From Ottelia alismoides (taxonomy: Eukaryota > Streptophyta > Magnoliopsida > Alismatales > Hydrocharitaceae), in NCBI GenBank assembly GCA_037367405.1, contig JAZKJV010000086.1, positions 1,225,001 to 1,289,000 of the forward strand: a DNA stretch of 64,000 bases, read 5' to 3'. The position numbers and the translations under genes were made by a program. Shown here piece by piece: positions 1 through 8,955 of the stretch. How positions within the stretch are numbered: position 1 is the stretch's first letter; the number at the start of each line of letters is the position of its first letter. The notes beneath the pieces were generated by a model that saw nothing but the letters and a program-made list of their open reading frames with translations, had not been told where the DNA came from and did not search any database.

Positions 1-1240
1 CATCTAAATTTCAACTATTGTCTTCTAGTCCATTTAGATGATGTTGTTTTGATCTCGCTCCTCGATATAACAGCATCTTCTTCAAGACACCAAATTTTTG
101 CATTGTTCTGCAAGAAACAATAAGTTATTTAACCATTTAAAAAAATAAAATATCAAGAAATTGGAAAAGAATACATATTACTTACAAATTTCAAGTAACA
201 TTTTAGGAAGATACTTGCTTCAGTACTATTTTATATCCGTGAATAGTAAGAAATATATAAAGAAAAGTAACTCAACAATATACTCACTTCAGTAAGAATC
301 ATTCAATGACAAGTAACTTGTAATGAATTGTTAGTAACGTTTGTTATATGACAAGAATCAGTAATTTTTACTTCTATATCAATAACTGATAGCAAAGGAC
401 AAGTAATTATTTAAATTACTCAGGTAATTTTTAGAATTTTCATAAGTAATAATGAGTATAAAAGCAGTAACTCAGTATATCTTCAAAGTAACACACGAAA
501 AAGTAACAATTCTGTTAGCATCAGTAACATAAAATATCTTATAAGTAAATTAAGTAAATACATTAGTAACTCAGTATATCTTCAAAGTAATGTATTAAAA
601 GTAACAATTATATTAGCAATAGTAACATAAAATATCTTATAAGTAAATTAAATAAATACATCAGTAACTCAGTATATTTTTCAAAGTAACGCATGAAAAA
701 TAACAACTGTGTTTACTGTAATTTTTTATTATATGAAATCAAAATACATTCGATAAAAAATCAATTATTACTACATATCATATATTAAAATGAATAAAAA
801 TTGATATTATGAACACCACTTTCTCATATTAGAATCATACTTTTGAAAAAAATATTGCTTACAATAAAAAAATATGAAATTTCATAAGCGATCAATCAAA
901 TCATGAAATCATGAAATCATGAAACGATGAAATAGAGTAAAAATATCATTAAAACAACGAAATTATCATAGAAATAAGCGATCAAATCATGAAACGAATC
1001 ACATACCTCTCTTCTTGTGTTGAAACGAAAAAGCACCTTGCGTTGTAATGAATCGATAGTTTTAGCAATCATATATGTGTGCCTTGCACTTTAAAAACGT
1101 AATGCTATTTTTAGAAAAGTTTTAATTTTCGATTTTTTTTATTTCCATATGAAAATGAGTTCTTATTTTTTTGGGATTGAATCATGCAGATGGACGGCTA
1201 TGATTGGGTGCTCAAAAACAGGGCTCTCTGGATAAATTTC
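1..1240. mobile_element. AGTAA-family non-autonomous element, copy 1 (right part only)
   Basis: Only the right-hand part of this element lies in the window. Its first ~130 bases match positions 26545-26670 of the third copy closely, in the same orientation. Its right end reads CTCTCTGGATAAATTTC and abuts a TA run; inverted, this is the same terminal word (TTATCCAGAGAGC) found at the ends of the copies at 2576 and 8115. The interior is AT-rich and packed with AGTAA words, about twenty by eye between 240 and 720. I see no coding sequence. The transposase superfamily is not evident. Confidence 0.75.
466..715. repeat. ~98-bp tandem repeat, about 2.5 units
   Basis: Units start at 466, 565 and 663 with AGTAACTCAGTATAT and then share CAAAGTAA and CATAAAATATCTTATAAGTA; the third unit is partial. 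The repeat carries the AGTAA words of the surrounding element. The 109-bp, 323-bp and 63-bp arrays in the sister copies have other unit lengths, so this amplification looks private to this copy. Confidence 0.85.
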
Positions 1241-1262
1241 ATATATATATATATATAAATAT

Positions 1263-1610
1263 GGGGTTGATGGGGCTGCCTCCTGGGGGTAGCCAACATG
1301 GCTGCCCCCACCCCATTTTTTTGTAATTTTTTTTATTTTTTGGAAAATAGAAATCATGTATATTCATCCCTATATCCCTCCTACATACCATTCGAATTTC
1401 GTCAGAAACAGAGACTCTTACGGCCTCCATCCAGACATGGTCGATTTAAAAAATCTTGCGACCGTTAAAAAAAATGACATAGATGGAGGCCGTAGGAGTC
1501 TCTGTTTCTGACGAAATTCGAATGGTATGTATGAGGGATATAGGGATGAATATACATAGTTTTTTTTCCAAAAAATAAAAAAATTTGCCAAAAAATGGGG
1601 TGGGGCAGCA
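1263..1610. mobile_element. Foldback element FB-1 (GGCTGCCCC end type), right end truncated
   Basis: The left end carries the hairpin words GGGGCTGCC, GGGGGTAGCC and GGCTGCCCCC, followed by the family arm (ATTCGAATTTCGTCAGAAAC, then AGAGACTC and CCTCCATCC). The centre is GTCGATTTAAAAAATC plus ACCGTTAAAA. The inverted right arm ends abruptly after GGGGCAGCA at 1610, where FB-2 begins inside its own left arm. There is no coding capacity. FB names are mine; I do not know a published family name. Confidence 0.85.
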
Positions 1611-1902
1611 TATTCATCCTTATATCCCCCCTATATGTCATTTGAATTTCATCAGAAACAGAGACTCCTACGGCCTCCATCCAGGCGTCATTTTTTTAAC
1701 GGTCGCAGGATTTTTTAAATCTACTCTGTCTGGATAGAGGCCGTAAGAGTCTCTATTTCTGACGAAATTCGAATGGCATATAGGAGGGATACATGGATAA
1801 ATATATAAGACGATATTTTTCAAAAAAAATAAAAAAATTTGCTCCAAAATTGGGCGGGGCGGCCATGTTGGCTGCCCCCAGGGGGCAACCCCATCAACCC
1901 CA
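1611..1902. mobile_element. Foldback element FB-2 (GGCTGCCCC end type), left end truncated
   Basis: This copy starts mid-arm at TATTCATCC. It has the usual centre (AACGGTCGCAGG with TTTTTTAAATC) and a complete right end with GGCCATGTTGGCTGCCCCC, AGGGGGCAACCCC and ATCAACCCC. The orientation of its centre is opposite to FB-1. A TA/TG-rich spacer follows to 1916. Confidence 0.85.
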
Positions 1903-1916
1903 TATATGTGTATGTA

Positions 1917-2196
1917 GGGTTAAATGGGGTTGCCCAGTGGGAGTAGCCAACTTGGCTACTCCCATCCCTATTTTCCCTCATTTTTTTATTTCTTTGCAAA
2001 ATAAAAATTTGTAAATTCATCATTATATCCCTCTAACATTCTATTAAAATTTCGTCAGAAACAGAGACTCCTACAACCTCCATCCAAATAAGGTCGATTT
2101 AAAAAATCTTGCGACCGTTAAAAAATGATGTCTAGATGGAGGGCCTATGAATCTCTGTTTCTGACAAAATTTTATAAGAATTTTAGAGGGATATTT
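1917..2196. mobile_element. Foldback element FB-3 (GGCTACTCCC end type), right end truncated
   Basis: The left end has GGGTTGCCCA, GGGAGTAGCC and GGCTACTCCC. Its arms contain TTCTATTAAAATTTCGTC where other subtypes have CATTCGAATTTCGTC. The right arm breaks off near 2196 and is fused to FB-4 without a microsatellite. Confidence 0.8.
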
Positions 2197-2508
2197 TTTC
2201 GATATTTTCGATATTTTTTTATTTTTTTTGAAAAATAAAATCATTTATATTCATCCCTATATCCCTCCTACATGTCATTCGAATTTCGTCAGAAACAGAT
2301 ACTCCTACGGCCCCCATCAAGATGGTGTCGATTTAAAAAATCCTGTTACCGTTAAAAAAGACTGTCTGGATGGAGGTCGTAGGAGTCTCTGTATCCGACG
2401 AAATTTGAATGGAACGTAGGAGGGATATAGGGATGAATATACATGGAGACATTTTTTGAAAAAAAATAAAAAAAGCGCCGAAAATGGTACGGGGGCAGCC
2501 CCATTAAC

Positions 2509-2511
<3 letters not shown>
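2197..2511. mobile_element. Foldback element FB-4, left end truncated, short right end
   Basis: The arms and centre are of the family type (GTCGATTTAAAAAATC, then ACCGTTAAAA). The right end has only GGGGGCAGCCCCATTAACC; the inner hairpin pair seen in complete copies is missing. The long TA run begins directly after it. Confidence 0.8.

Positions 2512-2576
<65 letters not shown>
2512..2576. repeat. (TA)n microsatellite, about 32 units
   Basis: An uninterrupted TA run sits between the right end of FB-4 and the left end of the second AGTAA element. It translates as spurious Tyr-Ile ORFs on both strands. Confidence 0.99.
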
Positions 2577-2579
<3 letters not shown>

Positions 2580-2974
2580 CATATCCAGAGAGCACAGTGC
2601 CCATTTGGGGTTTTTTGAGCACCACATGTCGGCTCGCCACGTGTATTTCCATTTGGGAGGTTGTCTATTTCGAAGGACACGGTTTTGGAAGGATATTAAT
2701 ATGTTTGATCCTTTTGTATTTCCAATTATACCGAGTCCTTAAAAAAAGGAAGATGGTTTTGGAAAGATAAATTCAAATCCTTAATTTCGTTTCGAATAAA
2801 TAGTCAATGTACATTTGATCAGTAATGTATATATTGTACATAAGTAATTATGTGTTGCGAGATCAGTAATATTGTAACAGTTGTCAGTAATTTACAGATG
2901 TAATATTACATTGTACTGAGATCAGTAATTCATTCATGTTACTCAAGTAATACATATTCAGTTCTCAAGTAATT

Positions 2975-3948
2975 ATTGTTGTGAGATTAGTAATTAAGTA
3001 TGTAAATTAGTAATGTCCATACAAGAAGTACTAATTACAATAATCCATTTTACTGTACTCATTTTGATTGTTACTAATGTCATAGTTACTTAATACTTTG
3101 AGTGTTACTGATACACCTCTTATTTACTTATATAACCTTTTTAATTACTTATAATGCATCGAATGTTACTGATAGCAATACATAAGTTACTGTCACGTGG
3201 TTTTTTTTTATAACTATTCCAACTTACTGATTCTATCGTCTTCTTTTACCTACAATTTGTTACAGGTTACTGATGCTTCTTTATATCTTACTTATCATAT
3301 TGTTGTGAGATCAGTAATTAAGTATGTAAATTAGTAATGTCCAAACAAGAAGTACTGATTACAATGATCCATTTTACTGTACTCATTTTGATTGTTACTA
3401 ATGTCATAGTTACTTAATACTTTGAGTGTTACTGATGCACCTCTTATTTACTTATATAACCTTTTTAATTACTTATAATGCATCGAATGTTACTTATAGC
3501 AATACATAAGTTACTGGTCACGTGGTTTTTTTATAACTATTCCAACTTACTGATTCTATCGTCTTCTTTTGCCTACAATTTGTTACAGGTTACTGATGCT
3601 TCTTTATATCTTACTTATCATATTGTTGTTAGATCAGTAATTAAGTATGTAAATTAGTAATGTCCATACAAGAAGTACCGATTACAATGATCCATTTTAC
3701 TGTACTCATTTTGATTGTTACTAATGTCATAGTTACTTAATACTTTGAGTGTTACTGATGCACCTCTTATTTACTTATATAACCTTTTTAATTACTTATA
3801 ATGGATCGAATGTTACTGATAGCAATACATAAGTTATTGGTCATGTGGTTTTTTTTTATAACTATTCCAACTTACTGATTCTATCGTCTTCTTTTACCTA
3901 CAATTTGTTACAGGTTACGGATGCTTCTTTATATCTTACTTATCATAT
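2975..3948. repeat. ~323-bp tandem repeat, three units
   Basis: Units begin at about 2975, 3299 and 3622 with ATTGTTGTGAGAT, and each ends near CTTACTTATCATAT. The three units are nearly identical by eye. The third AGTAA copy has a single diverged unit at about 8590-8930, so the triplication is specific to this copy. Confidence 0.95.
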
Positions 3949-3983
3949 TCTCTGTTTTAAATTACAATCGAATCTTGTCTTCT

Positions 3984-4236
3984 TTACTGATGTAGTCTAT
4001 TTAGTTACTTGCAATACGTCAAGTGTTACTGATAGCTACGTATAAATTACTGATGTAGTCTATTTAGTTACTTACAATACGTCAAGTGTTACTGATCGCT
4101 ACGTATAAATTACTGATGTAGTCTATTTAGTTACTTGCAGTACGTCAAGTGTTACTGATAGCTACGTATAAATTACTGATGTAGTCTATTTAGTTACTTG
4201 CAGTACGTCAAGTGTTACTGATGGCTACGTATAAAT
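3984..4236. repeat. 63-bp tandem repeat, four units
   Basis: Units begin at 3984, 4047, 4110 and 4173. Each contains TTACTGATGTAGTCTATTTA, then ACGTCAAGTGTTACTGAT and GCTACGTATAAA. The equivalent single-copy stretch in the third AGTAA element is where the Athila element later inserted. Confidence 0.95.
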
Positions 4237-4970
4237 TACTTAACTTGTATTTGATAGAAAGAACTTGTATTTTCTTAAGATACATAAGTAACTATGAATG
4301 GATTTTAATCAGTAAGAATGATAAAATAGAAAAGTAATACATGATATATTATCAGTAACATATGCAAATGTCATCAGTAACTTGGTATAATTTTTTTGAA
4401 ATAATGATTTCGCTATCCAAATCCAATTGTAAGACATCCATCTTTGCTCCTTTTGATACGATCTTTTCACGATTCAAATCCATCCACGAAGCATCGTTCA
4501 TCATTGCTTCTTTGGAATCCTGATCAGTTTCCATTCACAGATGATCCATTGCATTTGAAACTGAAATGAGAACTACAAAATAAACGATCAAATTCTACAA
4601 GAACAATAACTAAATGTCTAATAAACAACGAAAAAACTTACAAATCGCGGACTTGAAGATGATCTTCTTTCGTCGCTGGAGATCTTGAAATTTCGCAGCA
4701 AGAGCAAGCCATAGATGATTTTGGAAATTTCGAAAATAAATAAAATGCAACGTCGGATAGACTTAATTGCGAATCAGAAAAGGAAATCAGTCACGAGGAG
4801 AATGCGGAACGAGTTTATTATGGTAAGGATTGATGCTAAAAAAAGGGAATGGATGAGATTAAATAGGATCATTAGATCATGATCCGAAGGATGAAAGCAC
4901 GGGCTCATTTCGACTCAAATGGGCACAGTGCTCTCTGGATAAATTCCCTATATATATATATATATATATT

Positions 4971-5352
4971 AGGGTTGGGGAAGCTGCACCCAAGGGTGTA
5001 GTTAACTAACCGCACTCGAGCATTTTTTTCATTGATTTTTTGTGTTTTTGAAATAAAACCTAGGGGGATTTAAATCACTATATATCACCATGATATCATA
5101 TCAATTTCAACTAAATTCGACATTTCTATCATCCCCATCAAGGCTATCACATTTTAACGGTTTTAGAATTATTGAAATTGACCATATCTAGATTGGCATG
5201 CGAGGAGTGTTTGTTTTGCATGAAATTTGAAACACATATTCCACACAATAAACTAAGCAAATCCCCCATAAGTTTCCTTCAAAAAAATCAAAAATCAATG
5301 AGAAAAATACCCGGGTGTAGCTAGTTGGCTGCACCCCCGGTGTAGTTTCCCT
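4971..5352. mobile_element. Foldback element FB-5 (diverged type, GGTGCAGCC/GCTACACCC)
   Basis: The outer ends are AGCTGCACCCAAGGGTGTAG on the left and GGTGTAGCTAGTTGGCTGCA followed by CCCCCGG on the right. The arms form a long imperfect inverted repeat around TTTTAACGGTTTTAG and ATTGAAATTGACC, a diverged form of the family centre. It is flanked by TA on the left and by C and CA runs, then TA, on the right. This is the most diverged FB copy in the window. Confidence 0.65.
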
Positions 5353-5370
5353 CCCCCCCCCCACACACAC

Positions 5371-5409
<39 letters not shown>
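5371..5409. repeat. (TA)n microsatellite
   Basis: A TA run follows short C and CA runs and joins FB-5 to FB-6. Confidence 0.98.
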
Positions 5410-5412
<3 letters not shown>

Positions 5413-5793
5413 AAAAATGTGTATGCCCCTTAGGGGGAGCTAACTTAGCTCTCCCCGTCCCTTTTTCACAAATTTTTTTTATTTTTTTGAAATCTAAAAC
5501 CGTGTAAATTCATTATTAAATCTTTATATTATGTCATTCAAATTTCATGCGAAACAGAGACTCCTACGACCTCCATCCAAACGAGGTCGATCTAAAAATC
5601 ATGTTACCGTTAAAAAATGACTGTTTGTATGGAGGTCGTAGGAGTCTCTGTTTCGCACGAAATTTGAATAGCATAATATAGGGATATAGTGATGAATATT
5701 CATGGAAGAAATTTTCGAAAAATAAATAAAAAAAGTGAAAATGGTGTGGGGGAGCCAACTTAGCTCCCCCTAGGGGGCAACCCCATTTATCCC
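5410..5793. mobile_element. Foldback element FB-6 (GGGGGAGC/GCTCCCCC end type)
   Basis: The left end has GTATGCCCCTT, AGGGGGAGC, TAACTTA and GCTCTCCCC. The right end has GGGGGAGCC, AACTTAGCTCCCCC and TAGGGGGCAACCCC. The arms read ATTCAAATTTCATGCGAAAC, and the centre is TCGATCTAAAAATC plus TTACCGTTAAAAAA. It is flanked on both sides by TA runs. Confidence 0.85.
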
Positions 5794-5824
<31 letters not shown>

Positions 5825-5825
<1 letters not shown>

Positions 5826-5990
5826 GAGTTATCCTATGAGAGGAAAAAATTGTGAGAGCATGAGAGGGGTGATTCTGGACCACATGATTCACCCAGGAGA
5901 GAGAAGATCAGGAGAGAGAAAATAGAATCACGTGTTCCAAGATCATTCCTTTCATGCTCTCACTTTTTTTTGCTCTCATAGGATCACTCC
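5825..5990. mobile_element. Small MITE in a GA/CT tract (166 bp)
   Basis: The terminal inverted repeats are GGAGTTATCCTATGAGAG and, inverted from the right, GGAGTGATCCTATGAGAG. The interior has a second inverted pair (GTGAGAGCATGA and TCATGCTCTCAC). GA repeats precede it and CT repeats follow. It is unrelated to the FB arms, and no superfamily is evident. Confidence 0.7.
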
Positions 5991-6048
5991 TCTCTCTCTC
6001 TCTTTCTCTTTCTCTCTCTCTCTATATATATATAGAGAGAGAGAGAGA
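5991..6048. repeat. Compound (CT)n(TA)n(GA)n microsatellite
   Basis: A CT tract, a short TA tract and a GA tract join the small MITE to FB-7. As a whole the tract is close to palindromic. Confidence 0.97.
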
Positions 6049-6434
6049 GGAAAGGGAGCCTATTTTGTGAAGTAGGTAACTTACCTACTTCACATTTCAT
6101 TTTTTGCAATTTCTTTTATTTTTTCTTCAAAAATGCCACCATGATTTTCATAATTATATCTCTCTAATATGTCATTCAAATTTCGTCAGAAACAGAGACT
6201 CCTACGGCCTCCATCCAGACAGTCATTTTTTAACGGTCACAGATTTGCTGTATTTTACATGTTCTGGATGAAGGTCGTAGGAGTTTCTGTTTCTGATGAA
6301 ATTTGAATGACATATTAACGGGATATAATTATGAAAATCCACGGTGGCATTTTTGAAAACAAATTAAATTTTTTGCAAAAAGTGAAATGTGAAATAGGTA
6401 AGTTACCTACTTCATAAAGTAGGCTCCCTTTCCT
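6049..6434. mobile_element. Foldback element FB-7 (GAAGTAGG/CCTACTTC end type)
   Basis: The left end reads GGGAGCCTA, TTTTGTGAAGTAGG, TAACTTA and CCTACTTCAC. The right end is the inverted version, finishing AGTAGGCTCCCTTTCC. The arms keep the family core AATTTCGTCAGAAACAGAG, and the centre is TTTTTTAACGGTCACAG. Confidence 0.85.
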
Positions 6435-6435
6435 C

Positions 6436-6437
<2 letters not shown>

Positions 6438-6468
<31 letters not shown>
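6438..6468. repeat. (TA)n microsatellite
   Basis: A TA run links FB-7 and FB-8. Confidence 0.97.
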
Positions 6469-6471
<3 letters not shown>

Positions 6472-6856
6472 GTTGATGGGGCTGCCCCCTGGGGGCAGCC
6501 AACATGGCTGCCCCGCCCCATTTTTGGACAAATTTTTCCGTTTTTTGGAAAATATCATCATGTATATTCATCCTTATATCCCTCCTACATGCCATTCGAA
6601 TTTCGTCAGAAACAGAGACTCCTACGGCCTCCATCCAGACAGGGTCGATTTAAAAAATCTTGCGACCGTTAAAAAAATGACGTTCGGATGGAGGCCGTAG
6701 GAGTCTCTGTTTATGACGAAATTCGAAAGACATATAGGAGGGATATAGGGACGAATATACATGGTGATATTTTTCCAAAAAAATAAATTTTTTTTACTAA
6801 AAATGAGGTGGGGGCAGCTATGTTGGCTACCCCTAGGGGGCAGCCCCATTTAACCA
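6469..6856. mobile_element. Foldback element FB-8 (GGCTGCCCC end type, complete)
   Basis: This is the clearest complete copy of the GC-rich type. The left end has GGGGCTGCCCCC, GGGGGCAGCC, AACAT and GGCTGCCCC. The right end has GGGGGCAGC, TATGTTGGCTACCCC and AGGGGGCAGCCCC. Each arm is about 180 bp. The centre is GTCGATTTAAAAAATC with GCGACCGTTAAAAA. It is non-coding. Confidence 0.9.
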
Positions 6857-6875
6857 AGATATATATATATATATA

Positions 6876-7261
6876 AGGAAAGGGAGCCTAATTTGTGAAG
6901 TAGGTAACTTACCTACTTCACATTTCACTTTTTGCAAAATTTTTTTTATTTTTTTCAAAAATGCCACCGTGGGTTTTCATAATTATATCCCTCTAATATG
7001 TCATTCAAATTTTGTCAGAAACAGAGACTCCTACGGCCTCCATCGAGACAGTCATTTCTTAACGGTCACAGATTTGCTGTATTTTACATTTTCTGGATGA
7101 AGGTCATAGGAGTCTCCGTTTCTGATGAAATTTAAATGACATATTAGAGGGATATAATTATGAAAATCCACGGTGGTATTTTTGGAAAAAAAATAAAAAT
7201 TTTGCAAAAAGTGAAATGTGAAGTAGGTAAGTTACCTACTTCACAAAGTAGGCTCCCTTTC

Positions 7262-7262
<1 letters not shown>
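6876..7262. mobile_element. Foldback element FB-9 (GAAGTAGG/CCTACTTC end type)
   Basis: It is close to FB-7 in ends, arms and centre, so this subtype is represented twice, 440 bp apart, with FB-8 of another subtype between them. A CT run and then a TA run follow. Confidence 0.88.

Positions 7263-7301
<39 letters not shown>
7263..7301. repeat. (CT)n(TA)n microsatellite
   Basis: A CT tract passes directly into a TA tract between FB-9 and FB-10. Confidence 0.97.
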
Positions 7302-7590
7302 GGAAAAAATGGGGCTACCCCCTAGGGACAGCCAACATGGCTGCACCCGCCCCATTTTTTTATTTTTTTTGAAAAATAAAATTTATGTATATTCATCCAT
7401 ATATCCCTCCTATATGCCATTCGAATTTCGTCAGAAATAGAGACTCCAGATGGATTTTTGATGAAATTGGAATGACATATAGGAGGAATATATAGATGAA
7501 TATATATGGCGGTATTTTTCGAAAAATAAAAAATTGGGAGTTATAGGCTCGGGTGCATGTAGAATTACATGCACCTGGGTGCATACTCCC
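7302..7590. mobile_element. Chimeric foldback element FB-10 with two different ends
   Basis: The left end is of the GC-rich type (GGGGCTACCCC, GGGACAGCC, GGCTGCACCC). The right end is of a type seen nowhere else here: GGTGCATGTA, then TACATGCACC, GGTGCATACTCCC. The arms are family-like, but the centre and parts of both arms are deleted between about 7446 and 7456. CT and TA tracts follow. Confidence 0.8.
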
Positions 7591-7593
7591 TAT

Positions 7594-7594
7594 C

Positions 7595-7656
<62 letters not shown>

Positions 7657-7673
7657 GTATGTATATATATATA
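7594..7673. repeat. (CT)n(TA)n microsatellite
   Basis: A CT tract is followed by a TA tract interrupted by a few GTA steps, between FB-10 and FB-11. Confidence 0.97.
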
Positions 7674-8060
7674 GGGTAAAATGGGGCTGCCCCCTGGGAG
7701 TAGCCAACTTGGCTACTCCCACCCCTATTTTTCCCTCATTTTTTTATTTCTTTGGAAAATAAAAATTTGTATATTCATCACTATATCCCTCTACCATTCT
7801 ATTAAAATTTCATCAGAAACAGACATCCTAGGTCCTCCATCCAGACGCCATTTTTTTTAACGGTTGCAGGATTTTTTAAATCGACCCTGTTTGGATGGAG
7901 GATGTAGGAGTCTCTGTTTCCGACGAAATTTTAATAGAATGTTAGAGGGATATAATGATGAATTTACAAATTTTTATTTTCCAAAGAAAATAAAAAATGA
8001 GGGAAAAATATGGGTGGGAGTAGCCAAGTTGGCTACTCCCAGGGGGCAGCCCCATTTAAC

Positions 8061-8062
<2 letters not shown>
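7674..8062. mobile_element. Foldback element FB-11 (GGCTACTCCC end type, complete)
   Basis: The left end has GGGGCTGCCCCC, then GGGAGTAGCC, AACTT and GGCTACTCCC. The right end mirrors it. The inner pair has changed from GGGCAGCC/GGCTGCCC to GGGAGTAGCC/GGCTACTCCC on both sides of the hairpin, while the outer word stays of the other type. The arms use ATTAAAATTTCATCAGAAAC. Confidence 0.9.

Positions 8063-8112
<50 letters not shown>
8063..8112. repeat. (TA)n microsatellite
   Basis: A TA run separates FB-11 from the left end of the third AGTAA element. Confidence 0.98.
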
Positions 8113-8113
<1 letters not shown>

Positions 8114-8950
8114 GAGGGCTTATCCAGATAGCACAGTGCCCATTTGGGGTTTTTTGAGCACCAAACGTGGGCTCGGCACGTGTATGTGTTGGTTCTATTT
8201 GGAAGGGGACGGTTTTGGTAATAGCAATGTGCTTTGCATTATTAATATAATAGGACTTCGAGTTAAATCGTTTCCTTAAAAATAGGTGGTCGGTTTTAGT
8301 AAGATAAAAAATACACATTTAAATTATTGCCGACATATAGTGTAGTTATGGAATGATCATTCCACGTATGGATTAGAAAATATAAATTACTAATAATAAT
8401 TATTGATTACGTCAATTACTAATGTCTATATAATAAATACCGATTACAAATATGCATATTACTGAACGCATTATGATTGTTACTGAATTTATAGTTATTT
8501 TACATTTGTAATATTACATTGTACAGAGATCAGTAATTCATCCATGTTACTCAAGTAATACATATTCAGTTCTCAAGTAACTATTGTTGTGAGATCAGTA
8601 ATTAAGTATGTGAATTACTAATGTACATATAATAAGTATTGATTACAAATGTCTATTTTACTGAAGTCATTTTAATTGTTACTAATGTTATAGTTACTTA
8701 ATACTTTGAGTCTTACTGAAGTACCTCTTATTTACTTATATAACATTTTTAATTATTTATAATGTATTGAGTGTTACTGATAGCAACACATAAGTTACTG
8801 GTTACGTGGTTTTTTATACTTATTCCAATTTACTTATTTCATTACCTTCTTTTACCTACAATTTATAACATGTTACTGATGCTTCTATATATCTTACTTG
8901 TTTCATTCTTTATTTTGACATACTGATCGAATCAAACCTTCTGTACTTAA

Positions 8951-8955
8951 GTAGC
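8951..8955. repeat. Target-site duplication GTAGC (left)
   Basis: This 5-bp direct repeat abuts the left LTR and equals 26463-26467. Five base pairs is the usual duplication for LTR retrotransposons. Confidence 0.97.

Larger units (their letters stand above)
2576..4949. mobile_element. AGTAA-family element, copy 2 (complete, 2.37 kb)
   Basis: Both ends are visible. The left end is AGGGCATATCCAGAGAGCAC followed by AGTGCCCATTTGG. The right end, inverted, is AGGGAATTTATCCAGAGAGC followed by ACTGTGCCCATTTG. TA microsatellites flank both sides, so no target duplication can be told apart from the run. The interior has no coding ORF. It is rich in AGTAAT, GTTACT and TTACTGAT words and holds two tandem arrays. 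The structure suggests a DNA transposon derivative whose motif clusters bind a transposase supplied elsewhere; that role is inference. Confidence 0.8.

Noticed and set aside
2317..2770. ORFs containing long Tyr-Ile runs on both strands (also at 6315-6634, 7974-8279, 28481-28775)
   Set aside because: They are translations of (TA)n and (CT)n runs plus foldback arms, recur in every copy and have no independent support.
3984..4236. A CRISPR-like array of 63-bp units
   Set aside because: The units are contiguous tandem repeats without unique spacers and lie in a plant transposon.
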